The notes beneath the pieces were generated by a model. It saw only the letters and a program-made list of their open reading frames with translations, was not told the DNA's origin and searched no databases. Below are positions 1 through 6,991 of a stretch of 8,215 bases of DNA, piece after piece. The position numbers and the translations under genes were made by a program. The DNA comes from Actinomycetales bacterium (GTDB lineage Bacteria; Actinomycetota; Actinomycetes; Actinomycetales; Microbacteriaceae), in the NCBI GenBank assembly GCA_028868555.1, contig JAGWUG010000032.1, positions 1 to 8,215 on the forward strand. Reading direction: 5' to 3'. Numbering within the stretch: position 1 is the stretch's first letter; every line of letters starts with the position of its first letter.

Positions 1-90
1 AACACATCGGTAAGCCTCCCAAAAGTGCCGGGAATCGCGGGTAGCATCGTAGTCATCCCATTCAGTTTGGCACATCAACGATTGAAGTAA
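1..90 (+). CDS. Possible C-terminal end of an upstream gene (partial)
   Basis: Reading from base 1, a frame stays open for 29 codons and ends with TAA at 88-90. The last A of that stop is also the A of the parC ATG (TAATG). The deduced tail is hydrophobic in the middle (SIVVIPFSL) and ends HQRLK. I do not recognise the family. Support comes from the stop-start overlap and the absence of a good ribosome binding site for parC, which together suggest translational coupling. The evidence is weak because only 87 coding bases are visible. The opposite strand is also open here, from an ATG at 75 down to base 1 ([14 protein letters not shown]...), so a divergent gene cannot be excluded. That would place the two starts only about 14 bases apart, which I consider less likely. 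Confidence 0.35.
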   Translation, partial: NTSVSLPKVPGIAGSIVVIPFSLAHQRLK

Positions 91-2510
91 TGACCGGCGA
101 AAACCAGTTCCAGGAACGCATCCAAGACATTGACCTGCGCGAAGAAATGCAGGGCTCTTTCCTTGAGTACTCCTATTCCGTCATTTACTCCCGTGCCCTC
201 CCAGATGCTCGCGACGGTCTCAAGCCGGTGCAGCGACGCATCGTCTACCAAATGGGTGAAATGGGCCTTCGCCCGGACAAGGGGCACGTCAAGTCCGCCC
301 GTGTAGCCGGCGAGGTAATGGGAAAGCTTCACCCTCACGGTGACTCAGCGATTTACGATGCCATGGTCCGCATGGCTCAGCCGTTTACCCTGCGCGTGCC
401 GCTTATCGATGGGCACGGCAACTTTGGCTCGCTCGACGACGGCCCGGCTGCGGCTCGTTACACCGAAGCTCGCCTCTCTCACGCCGCGCTGCTGATGAAC
501 CAGGATCTTGACGAAGACACCGTTGACTTCCGGCCAAACTACGATGCCCAGTTGACCGAGCCTGAGGTTCTGCCGGCTGCGTTCCCCAACCTTCTTGTGA
601 ACGGATCTGCTGGTATTGCCGTTGGTATGGCTACCAACATGGCGCCTCACAACCTGCGCGAGGTAGTTGCAGCAGCCACTCACCTGCTTTCCAACCCTCA
701 CTGCACCACAGAAGACCTCATGGAGCACCTGCCTGGCCCGGATCTGCCAACTGGTGGAATCATCGTTGGTCTAGAAGGCGTTCGCGAGGCCTACGAGACC
801 GGCCGAGGTTCGTTCAAGACTCGCGCCCGCGTTGCCATCGAGACCGTTAGCCCGCGCAAGCAGGGCATCGTGGTCACAGAGCTCCCCTATCTGGTTGGCC
901 CAGAGAAACTCATTGAGAAGATCAAAGAGGGCGTCAACAACAAGAAGCTCCAGGGCATCTCGGACGTAACCGACCTGACCGACCGTAACCACGGTTTGCG
1001 CCTGATCATTGAGCTGAAGACCGGTTTCGATCCTCAAAGTGTGCTGGAACTGCTCTATCGCTACACCCCGCTTGAGGATTCCTTCTCAATCAACAACGTT
1101 GCACTCGTGAATGGACGCCCAGCAACTCTCGGCCTGCGCGACCTACTAGGCGTCTACCTGGCCCACCGCATCGTTGTGACCCGCCGTAGGACTAAGAACC
1201 GCTTGGGGAAGCGCCAGGCCCGCCTGCACCTTGTTGAAGGTCTGTTGAAGGCCATCGTCAACATCGATGAGGTCATTCGCATCATCCGCAATTCCGACGA
1301 GGTGGACGAGGCTCGCAAGGGACTGATGACCAGCTTCTCGTTGAGCGAGCTGCAGGCCGAATACATTCTTGAGCTGCGTCTGCGCCGCCTCACCAAGTTC
1401 TCCAAGATTGAACTCGAGTCGGAGCGCGACCAGCTAAAGGCAGAGATTGCCGAGTTGGAGCATCTGCTGGCCGATGACTCCGCCCTGCGTGCCCTCGTGG
1501 CAAGCGAGATGAACGAGGTTGCCGACAAGTACGGTGACGATCGCCGCACCACGCTGATTTCCGAATCCAACCAGGTCGTGACCACGACTTCCAAGAAGGC
1601 AGCGGTTAGTGCCGAGCTTGCCGACACCCCTTGCCAGGTTGTGCTCACTGCCTCGGGAATGGTTGCCCGCTCGGGAGTTGCCACCGAGGCTGCCGGAACT
1701 GGAAAGCGTCGCAAGCACGATGCGATTCGCGCATCATTTGCATCCACCACACGCTCGGATGTTGGCTTCGTGACCTCCAAGGGACGCCTGTTGCGAATCC
1801 ACGTTGGCGACATTCCCTCCAGCGGTGAGGCATTCGACCCTGGAATGGCAGCAAATGCCAAGGCGTTCCTAGGACTTCCAAAGGACGAGCACGTCCTGAA
1901 TATGGTTGAACTCACCGAGACCAACCAACTGGCGCTCGGCACCAAGCAGGGCGTGGTCAAGCGTGTTCTGGCGGACTATCCACCAAAGGATGAGATCGAA
2001 CTCATCAGCCTCAAGCCAGGAGACGCAGTGGTTGGCGCCGCCCCAGCCACCGATGCAGACGAGCTCGTTTTTGTGACCTCCGACGCCCAGCTGCTGCACT
2101 TCGCAGCCGAGCAGGTCCGCCCACAGGGCCGTCCAGCGGGCGGAATGGCTGGAATCAATCTGGATGCCGAAGCATCGGTGATCTTCTTTGGCGTTGTAAC
2201 TAACCGCGAGACTGCCACCGTGCTGACCGCTGCTAACGCCAGCGATGTCCTGCCGGGAACTGACCCGGGAAGCGGCAAGGTTTCCTCTCTGGATGAGTTC
2301 CCTGCCAAGGGCCGTGCGACCGGTGGAGTTCGCGCTCAGCGCTTCATCCGCTCAGAGGACCAGCTTTACTTTGCGTATGTTGGAAGCGATCTGGCGGCTC
2401 TGGCCCTGGATGGTCGCCCGGTAGACCTGCCAGAAGAACTGGCGAAGCGCGACGCCTCGGGTGCTCTATTGCCTAACGTGATTGGCTCTGCTGGCTCGCT
2501 CCAGCAGTAG
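90..2510 (+). CDS. parC: DNA topoisomerase IV subunit A (ParC)
   Basis: This is the DNA-cleaving subunit of a type IIA topoisomerase. With ParE it passes one duplex through another to decatenate and relax chromosomes. The 806 residues open with the GyrA/ParC core ([10 protein letters not shown] at 23-32, RALPDARDG at 35-43). The quinolone-determining segment [10 protein letters not shown] (81-90) has Ser86 and Asp90 at the usual resistance positions, both in the sensitive form. The active-site tyrosine is Tyr124 in [25 protein letters not shown] follows at 172-189, a charged coiled-coil stretch at about 438-482, and a beta-pinwheel C-terminal domain from about 510. The GyrA box (QRRGGKG) is absent. 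The comparable stretch reads [10 protein letters not shown] (538-547), which favours topoisomerase IV over gyrase. ATG at 90 is the only usable start because the frame is closed by TAG at 42-44 with no other start codon between. No clear Shine-Dalgarno precedes it. It converges with parE. Confidence 0.93.
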   Translation: MTGENQFQERIQDIDLREEMQGSFLEYSYSVIYSRALPDARDGLKPVQRRIVYQMGEMGLRPDKGHVKSARVAGEVMGKLHPHGDSAIYDAMVRMAQPFTLRVPLIDGHGNFGSLDDGPAAARYTEARLSHAALLMNQDLDEDTVDFRPNYDAQLTEPEVLPAAFPNLLVNGSAGIAVGMATNMAPHNLREVVAAATHLLSNPHCTTEDLMEHLPGPDLPTGGIIVGLEGVREAYETGRGSFKTRARVAIETVSPRKQGIVVTELPYLVGPEKLIEKIKEGVNNKKLQGISDVTDLTDRNHGLRLIIELKTGFDPQSVLELLYRYTPLEDSFSINNVALVNGRPATLGLRDLLGVYLAHRIVVTRRRTKNRLGKRQARLHLVEGLLKAIVNIDEVIRIIRNSDEVDEARKGLMTSFSLSELQAEYILELRLRRLTKFSKIELESERDQLKAEIAELEHLLADDSALRALVASEMNEVADKYGDDRRTTLISESNQVVTTTSKKAAVSAELADTPCQVVLTASGMVARSGVATEAAGTGKRRKHDAIRASFASTTRSDVGFVTSKGRLLRIHVGDIPSSGEAFDPGMAANAKAFLGLPKDEHVLNMVELTETNQLALGTKQGVVKRVLADYPPKDEIELISLKPGDAVVGAAPATDADELVFVTSDAQLLHFAAEQVRPQGRPAGGMAGINLDAEASVIFFGVVTNRETATVLTAANASDVLPGTDPGSGKVSSLDEFPAKGRATGGVRAQRFIRSEDQLYFAYVGSDLAALALDGRPVDLPEELAKRDASGALLPNVIGSAGSLQQ

Positions 2511-2521
2511 AGCTACCGCCC

Positions 2522-2548
2522 GTTAAATCTACGCTTGCGGGATTTGAC
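2522..2548 (+). other. Weak hairpin downstream of parC
   Basis: GTTAAATC (2522-2529) can pair with GATTTGAC (2541-2548) in the parC transcript, giving an 8-bp stem with one U-G pair and an 11-base loop. No T-run follows (the next bases are AGAAAG), so this is not a standard intrinsic terminator. In the parE direction the same stem contains a C-A mismatch. The left arm could also pair with the second repeat copy at 2571-2578, giving alternative folds. It is the only secondary structure I see between the convergent parC and parE stops, and a termination role is only a possibility. Confidence 0.35.
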
Positions 2549-2584
2549 AGAAAGACACGCACGCTTGCGGGATTTGACCGAAAA
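2531..2584. repeat. Two-copy direct repeat, 30-bp period, between parC and parE
   Basis: The 18-base unit ACGCTTGCGGGATTTGAC occurs at 2531-2548 and again, identical, at 2561-2578. One mismatched base and then GAAA follow in both, so 22 of 23 positions match (2531-2553 and 2561-2583), and the 30-base period is exact. The remainder of each 30-base unit has diverged. The array fills most of the 80-bp gap between the two convergent stop codons. The unit contains a small inverted repeat, CGC-TT-GCG. I do not recognise the element. It may be a local tandem duplication or a dispersed intergenic repeat. Confidence 0.85.
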
Positions 2585-2590
2585 TACTGT

Positions 2591-4672
2591 CTATGCGTCG
2601 ATGCGGTCGCGCTCGAAGGTGTCGGCGCTGTCGATGATGAAGTCTCGTCGAGGCGAAACATCGTTGCCCATTAGCAGCTCAAAGACTGTCTCCGCAGCGG
2701 CTGCGTCTTCAACGCGAACACGACGGAGCAGTCGGTGGCTGCGGTCCATAGTGGTCTCAGCCAACTGGTCGGCATCCATCTCTCCAAGACCCTTGTAGCG
2801 CTGGATTGGCTCCTGGTACTTCTTGCCCTGCTTCTCCAGCTTGCTCAGCAACGCCTCGAGCTCGGCCTGGCTGTAGGTGTAGATGATGTCGTTGGGCTTT
2901 GACCCCGGGTTGATCACAACCACGCGATGCAACGGTGGCACGGCAGCGAACACGCGGCCAGCCTCAACCAACGGACGCATGTACTTGAAGAACAGAGTCA
3001 GCAGCAGGGTGCGGATGTGAGCTCCGTCAACATCGGCATCGCTCATGAGGATTACCTTGCCGTAGCGCGCGGCATCCAAGTCGAATGAGCGGCCGGAGCC
3101 GGCACCGATCACCTGAATGATCGACGCGCATTCGGTGTTAGACAGCATGTCGCTCACCGATGCCTTCTGAACGTTGAGGATCTTGCCGCGGATAGGAAGC
3201 AAGGCCTGGAACTCGCTGTTGCGCGCCAGCTTGGCGGTACCCAGCGCGGAGTCACCCTCAACTATGAAGAGCTCTGAACCCTCGGTCTCCTGCGTGCGGC
3301 AGTCCACCAGCTTGGTAGGTAGAGACGAGCTCTCCAGAGCGTTCTTGCGACGTTGAGTCTCCTTGTGGGCACGAGCAGAGACTCGGGCCTTCATTTCGGA
3401 AACAACCTTTTCAAGCAGAGCCGCGGCCTGCTGCTTGTCTGCAGTCTTAGTACTCTCCAGACGCTCGGTCAGGTTCTTGCTCAAGACATTGGCAACGATG
3501 TTGCGAACGGCAGGAGTTCCGAGAACTTCCTTGGTCTGACCCTCAAACTGTGGCTCCGGAAGGCGCACCGTGACCACGGCTGTGAGGCCGGCCATCGCAT
3601 CTTCCTTCTCCACCTTGTCGTTGCCTGGCTTGAGCTTTCGCGAGTTGGCTTCAACCTGGGCGCGGATGGTCTTAAGCAGCGCAGTTTCGAAGCCAGCAAC
3701 GTGACTTCCGCCCTTAGGGGTGGAAATAATGTTTACGAAAGACTTCACGTTCGTCTCGTACCCGGCTCCCCAGCGGAGAGCGAGGTCTACCTCGCAGGTG
3801 CGGCTGACCTCGCGGCTAACCATGTTGCCCTGCTCGTCGAGGACTGGAATGGTCTCCGTGAAGTCACCGGAGCCAGTTATGCGCCAAGTCGTGGTTAGAG
3901 GCGCGTCTGGGGCCAAATACTCAGCGAACTCAGCAATACCGCCATCGAAGCGGAACATCTGCTCAGAGCGCTCCGCACCTGACTGGTCGTCGATGTGAAT
4001 GCCGAGACCGGGGACGAGGAACGCGGTCTGGCGGGCTCGGTCCGCTAGGTCGGTTGCCGAGAAGTTTGCGTCCTTGATGAAGATCTGCGGGTCCGACCAG
4101 TAACGAACGCGGGTACCGGAAACATTCTTGGCAACCTTGCCAATCACTCGAAGCTCGCTACCCTCGTCAAAAGGCTTGAACGGATTGCTCGGCGAAATGC
4201 CAGCCTTGTCATCAAAGATTCCAGGCTCGCCGCGGCGGAAAGACATGGCGTAGGTCTTGCCATCGCGGTCAACCTCAACGTCTAGTCGCTGTGAAAGTGC
4301 GTTAACCACCGATGCACCAACGCCGTGCAAACCGCCCGACGAGGCGTAAGAACCAGATCCAAACTTTCCACCCGCGTGAAGCTTGGTGAAGACAACTTCA
4401 ACGCCGGAAAGGCCAGTCTTGGGTTCGATATCAACCGGGATACCACGAGCCGCGTCTCGAACCTCAACAGAGCCGTCATTGTGCAAGACGATGTCAATTT
4501 GGGTGCCGTGGCCGGCAAGTGCCTCATCAACCGAGTTGTCAATGATCTCCCACAGGCAGTGCATGAGGCCTCGGGAGTCGGTGGAACCGATGTACATGCC
4601 GGGGCGCTTGCGAACGGCCTCAAGGCCCTCTAGAACGCTGAGATGGCGGGCGGAATACTCGGTGTTTGGCAC
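2591..4672 (-). CDS. parE: DNA topoisomerase IV subunit B (ParE)
   Basis: This is the ATPase subunit of topoisomerase IV, partner of the convergent parC product. The 693 residues start with the actinobacterial signature YSARHLSVLEGLEAVRKRPG. The GHKL ATPase fold follows: WEIIDNSVDEAL (Glu42, Asn46), VRDAARGIP (71-79) and GGLHGVGASVVNAL (113-126). The transducer domain carries the QTK loop (379-381). The TOPRIM domain has EGDSA (472-476), LLPIRGKILNV (491-501) and the metal-binding DADVDG (545-550). QRYKGLGEMDADQL closes the C-terminal part. Within VRDAARGIP, Ala75 replaces the first Gly of the usual DxGxG. EGDSALGTA in place of EGDSAGGSA is, as I recall, usual for actinobacterial ParE. The start is GTG at 4672-4670. 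The preceding in-frame codon is TAG, so no longer start exists in this frame. No Shine-Dalgarno is visible, which suggests a leaderless or near-leaderless mRNA. Confidence 0.94.
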   Translation of the reverse strand: MPNTEYSARHLSVLEGLEAVRKRPGMYIGSTDSRGLMHCLWEIIDNSVDEALAGHGTQIDIVLHNDGSVEVRDAARGIPVDIEPKTGLSGVEVVFTKLHAGGKFGSGSYASSGGLHGVGASVVNALSQRLDVEVDRDGKTYAMSFRRGEPGIFDDKAGISPSNPFKPFDEGSELRVIGKVAKNVSGTRVRYWSDPQIFIKDANFSATDLADRARQTAFLVPGLGIHIDDQSGAERSEQMFRFDGGIAEFAEYLAPDAPLTTTWRITGSGDFTETIPVLDEQGNMVSREVSRTCEVDLALRWGAGYETNVKSFVNIISTPKGGSHVAGFETALLKTIRAQVEANSRKLKPGNDKVEKEDAMAGLTAVVTVRLPEPQFEGQTKEVLGTPAVRNIVANVLSKNLTERLESTKTADKQQAAALLEKVVSEMKARVSARAHKETQRRKNALESSSLPTKLVDCRTQETEGSELFIVEGDSALGTAKLARNSEFQALLPIRGKILNVQKASVSDMLSNTECASIIQVIGAGSGRSFDLDAARYGKVILMSDADVDGAHIRTLLLTLFFKYMRPLVEAGRVFAAVPPLHRVVVINPGSKPNDIIYTYSQAELEALLSKLEKQGKKYQEPIQRYKGLGEMDADQLAETTMDRSHRLLRRVRVEDAAAAETVFELLMGNDVSPRRDFIIDSADTFERDRIDA

Positions 4673-4678
4673 CTAAGA

Positions 4679-4684
4679 ATGCTA
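4679..4684 (-). promoter_or_regulatory. Candidate -10 element for leaderless parE transcription
   Basis: On the minus strand TAGCAT (4684 to 4679) fits the TAnnnT pattern of actinobacterial -10 boxes. It lies six bases before the parE GTG, the spacing expected if transcription begins at the start codon itself. This fits the missing Shine-Dalgarno. No convincing -35 hexamer is present about 17 bases upstream. The element overlaps the left arm of the inverted repeat at 4681-4744. Confidence 0.35.
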
Positions 4685-4744
4685 ACTGTCGGGCGGGTTG
4701 ATGTGAGCGACCAACACGAAGGCAAAATCCTCTTCGCAGTTAGC
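4681..4744. promoter_or_regulatory. Inverted repeat in the parE / zinc-finger gene divergent spacer
   Basis: GCTAACTG (4681-4688) and its exact reverse complement CAGTTAGC (4737-4744) are separated by 48 bases. Read outward on each strand, the same CAGTTAGC points at parE on one side and at the small gene on the other. The right arm is also part of a tighter palindrome, TTCGC-AGTTA-GCGAA (4733-4747), with 5-bp arms and a 5-base spacer, a size typical of a dimeric regulator half-site pair. It could be an operator shared by the divergent genes. An 8-bp match can also arise by chance. Confidence 0.35.
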
Positions 4745-4817
4745 GAAACAGGGCGTAAAGAGTCAATTAATGTCCCAGCAGTGTGGTGAAATATCTAGGT
4801 AACAGAGGGAGTTCATC

Positions 4818-5036
4818 ATGAGCATCGAAACCACCACCACCGCAGCCGCTCCAAGCGAGCTAAGCCTTTCGGTCGCAGACCGATGCGACGCCTGTGGTGC
4901 TCAGGCGTATGTTCGAGTAACCCTCGCCACCGGCGAACTTCTTTTCTGCGCACACCACGCTGCAGAGAACAAGGAGAAGCTCCAGCCAATCGCCACCAGC
5001 TGGCACGACGAGACCGAGAAGCTTCTCGCTCGCTAA
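4818..5036 (+). CDS. Small Cys/His protein, DUF7455-type
   Basis: This 72-residue protein resembles a conserved actinobacterial family of unknown function that I believe is DUF7455. After a Thr/Ala-rich start come two short metal-ligand-like motifs: CDAC at 23-26 (in DRCDACGAQAYVRV) and FCAHH at 43-47. Together they offer Cys23, Cys26, Cys44 and His46 or His47 as a likely zinc site. The C-terminal part (ENKEKLQPIATSWHDETEKLL) looks helical and charged. There is no signal peptide or membrane segment, so it should be cytoplasmic. A good Shine-Dalgarno (AGAGGGAG, 4804-4811) lies six bases before the ATG and fixes the start. It is a single-gene unit, divergent from parE and closed by a strong terminator. 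No function is assigned. Zinc binding is inferred from the ligand spacing. Confidence 0.85.
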   Translation: MSIETTTTAAAPSELSLSVADRCDACGAQAYVRVTLATGELLFCAHHAAENKEKLQPIATSWHDETEKLLAR

Positions 5037-5047
5037 ACAAGAATTAG

Positions 5048-5082
5048 AAAAAGGTCCATCGCGAATGCGTTGGACCTTTTTT
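5048..5082. terminator. Bidirectional intrinsic terminator
   Basis: AAAAAGGTCCA (5048-5058) pairs perfectly with TGGACCTTTTT (5071-5081). Inside, after a T-T mismatch, CGC pairs with GCG around a GAAT loop. Six T residues (5077-5082) follow on the plus strand, and the mirrored A-run gives a U-run on the minus strand. It sits 11 bases after the plus-strand small gene and 7 bases after the gatD stop on the minus strand, so it can end transcription from both convergent units. Confidence 0.93.
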
Positions 5083-5089
5083 GCTGCGT

Positions 5090-5728
5090 CTAGCCAAGCT
5101 CCAGAGCTGGATAGTCAGCGCCTTCGGCCTCAAGCTCCCAGATTTGCTGAGAGATGCGATTCAACGTGGCGATCCAGTCCTTCAAGGAGTCAGATGAAAA
5201 GTCCAACTGAACCCCCGCCTTGGTGGCGGCTGCACGTGCTGCTCGAGCTAAAAGCATTGGGTTCTTCGCTAGAACCGGTCCGTGAAGCATTGCGCAGATG
5301 AAACTGCCATTGAAAGTTAGGTCAGGAAGAGTCGTGTCGCTATTGCGGTAACCAAGTACCGGCATGGAACCGAGATTGGCAACCTTGAACTCGCTCACGC
5401 GCTCTGTTCGTTTAAATCCAGTCGCACCAGGCGCAATCTGCGCCAACCATTCGGTTCCCGAGCCAACAGAAAGACCCGGGACTGAATCAAGAACAGAAGA
5501 CCAGTTGATGGCAGCGAGCGAACTGGACAGGCTCTCCATGGCTGCAATCGAACCGTGGCCGAGGAGCAGGAAGTGGCACTTCAACGCTTCTTCGGTGCTG
5601 GTCACCGAAACCACGCGCACACTCTGACCGGCGGCCTCTAGAAAACGCTTTAGCGCGAGCAAGTTACCCTGGTCGCCGTTTAGGTTCATTTTGTTGGCCG
5701 CAATGGTGCCAAGGACGATCTGATTCAT
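5090..5728 (-). CDS. gatD: GatD-like glutamine amidotransferase lacking the catalytic cysteine
   Basis: By family and context this is the GatD subunit of the MurT/GatD lipid II amidase, a CobB/CobQ-type class I glutaminase that supplies ammonia. Recognisable parts are NKMNLNGDQGN (12-22), FLLLGHG (53-59), LSVGSGTEWLA (86-96), GYRNSDT (126-132) and LHGPVLAKNP (148-157). His149 matches the catalytic His of the family's LHGP motif. The nucleophile elbow, normally a Cys followed by small residues, reads VGSGTE here with Gly89 at the Cys position. The only cysteines, Cys51 and Cys145, lie elsewhere. At 212 residues it is about 30 shorter than the GatD proteins I know. The ATG overlaps the murT stop as ATGA, and an AGAGGTG Shine-Dalgarno (5740 to 5734) precedes it, so the start is secure. 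The pairing with MurT is firm. Glutaminase activity is doubtful, and it may be a structural partner. Confidence 0.8.
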   Translation of the reverse strand: MNQIVLGTIAANKMNLNGDQGNLLALKRFLEAAGQSVRVVSVTSTEEALKCHFLLLGHGSIAAMESLSSSLAAINWSSVLDSVPGLSVGSGTEWLAQIAPGATGFKRTERVSEFKVANLGSMPVLGYRNSDTTLPDLTFNGSFICAMLHGPVLAKNPMLLARAARAAATKAGVQLDFSSDSLKDWIATLNRISQQIWELEAEGADYPALELG

Positions 5729-6984
5729 CGCTGCACCTCTTCTGGGCTGGTGAAGCCAAGCATGCGGCGGATACGCCTCATTGCATCGGCTGAGAAGATG
5801 ACTGTTCGCATGCTGTGCTCAGGCTCAGGAAGGGCAAGCCAGTGGTCAAAAGCGACTTCAAGGTCATCGGTGGCTAGGCCAGGCAGGATGCCGTGGTGAC
5901 TTAGCCAGAGCTCCGCTTCCGCAACGTTGAATCCCGTAACCACATCAACAGTTGGCAGATTGTTGGGTTGCACGGTCCAAAGCCAGGAAGGATCGTGCAC
6001 ATCGCGACCGATGGCAAACATGATGCGCTCAAGGTTCTTGGGCAGGTTGTCTAGGTTCAGCTGAGTGCTGATTGGGTTTTGCACGAGGATGAACTCGACT
6101 GGCACTCCCCTGATTTCAACAACCTCGCCGCGTGCGAAAACAGGTGGCAGTTCGGCCAGGGTCTTGCGTGCAAGTTCCATGTCCAGTCGGTCCCCGAGCA
6201 GCTGCTTGACAGTCTCAAGAGCCGCAGCGGCGTCAACCGCAAAGTGCATGCCGCGGCTTGGCAGCTCAAAGCCAACCATCTTGCCGTGGCAGGCGATCTT
6301 CACCTGCTTTTCAGCAAGCTCCAAAACGGTGCTGGTGGTGTTTGGGCTAGTCAAAGGCGGCAGGTAGGTTTCGGCGTAGCCCAATTTTGCAGCCGCCTTC
6401 TTGTCGGCCAGTCCAAACCAGTGCACCGATGCAGCGAGCTCACCCTGAGCAATCATGAGCAAGTTCTGGTCGTCTGCATTCATGATGAGATCTTCGGTGG
6501 TTGCCGAGGCCACTACGCCCAGCTTCTCGCGCACCACTGCCGGGTCCACGAAACGATCCAACTGGTCCTCCACCACATTCATGATCGTGCTGATGCGAGG
6601 GGCGACCTCGGCAACCAGCTCGGCTGCGTGACCTTCATCCATCTCTAGGATGGCGACCTGGCCAGGAACCTTGCCAAGCAGGTTGGAGCGTTCCAAGATG
6701 CTTGCGTAGAACCCCTGCTTGATGTTGGCGGTGGTTGGGTTTGTAAAGACCTCGAGGCCGTGAGCGCGCGCTATGGCAACCACCATCTTTGTGGTGGTGG
6801 ACTTACCCGCACTGCCCGTGATTACCACCAGGCCATCGGTGAAGCGGTCGAACGTCCTGCGCAGGATGCCGGGTGCGATCTTTGAAAGCACGAGCCCGGG
6901 AAGTGCAGAACCACCGCCAGGTCGCACCAGACGAACGCCGAAGCGAACGAGGCGACCAATGACGATGGCCGGCAGATAACGCAT
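5725..6984 (-). CDS. murT: MurT-like lipid II D-Glu ligase subunit
   Basis: MurT is a Mur-ligase relative that uses ATP to activate the alpha-carboxyl of D-Glu in lipid II, so that ammonia from GatD can form isoglutamine at the cytoplasmic membrane face. The 419 residues show the P-loop TGSAGKSTTTKM (56-67), TNPTTANIKQG (81-91), EMDEGH (114-119), NVVEDQLDRF (136-145) and MNADDQ (168-173). The C-terminal DUF1727-like part carries VQNPISTQLN (301-310) and DPSWLW (331-336), where the conserved Asp that reaches into the GatD active site is expected. Characterised firmicute MurT proteins have a four-Cys zinc ribbon in the middle domain. This one has a single Cys (232) and no CxxC. ATG at 6984 is the only start, since the frame is closed by TAG at 7002-7000. 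There is no clear Shine-Dalgarno and the start is 7 bases after the sigma factor stop, so coupled translation is likely. It overlaps gatD by four bases. Confidence 0.85.
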   Translation of the reverse strand: MRYLPAIVIGRLVRFGVRLVRPGGGSALPGLVLSKIAPGILRRTFDRFTDGLVVITGSAGKSTTTKMVVAIARAHGLEVFTNPTTANIKQGFYASILERSNLLGKVPGQVAILEMDEGHAAELVAEVAPRISTIMNVVEDQLDRFVDPAVVREKLGVVASATTEDLIMNADDQNLLMIAQGELAASVHWFGLADKKAAAKLGYAETYLPPLTSPNTTSTVLELAEKQVKIACHGKMVGFELPSRGMHFAVDAAAALETVKQLLGDRLDMELARKTLAELPPVFARGEVVEIRGVPVEFILVQNPISTQLNLDNLPKNLERIMFAIGRDVHDPSWLWTVQPNNLPTVDVVTGFNVAEAELWLSHHGILPGLATDDLEVAFDHWLALPEPEHSMRTVIFSADAMRRIRRMLGFTSPEEVQR

Positions 6985-6991
6985 TTGAGAC

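Noticed and set aside
42..47. TAGCAT as a -10 box for parC
   Set aside because: It lies 42 bases before the ATG without a -35 match. The open frame through 1-90 makes coupling to an upstream gene at least as likely.
1154..1960. 268-codon open frame on the minus strand inside parC
   Set aside because: It is antisense to a confident ParC coding sequence, its product is Ser/Arg/Ala-rich with no motif, and it looks like a codon-bias shadow.
90..2510. GyrA/GyrB assignment for the topoisomerase pair
   Set aside because: There is no GyrA box, the genes are convergent rather than a gyrB-gyrA operon near dnaA, and the ParE N-terminus and EGDSALGTA motif match topoisomerase IV.
2531..2584. Repeat as a mini CRISPR array or tRNA remnant
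   Set aside because: There are only two copies, with a 12-base non-repeated interval and no cas genes. GTCAAATCCCGC resembles a tRNA T-loop, but flanking bases do not pair into a T-stem and no acceptor or anticodon arm exists.
3353..3898. 181-codon open frame on the plus strand inside parE
   Set aside because: It lies entirely opposite the conserved ParE transducer region, with no ribosome binding site or family resemblance.
4768..4773. TAATGT as a -10 box for the small Cys/His gene
   Set aside because: It fits TAnnnT, but the -35 position holds GAAACA. Such hexamers are frequent by chance in the spacer.
6079..6648. 189-codon plus-strand frame inside murT, and a 195-codon frame at 7178-7765 inside sigA
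   Set aside because: Both are antisense to conserved enzyme or sigma motifs and contain no recognisable domain.
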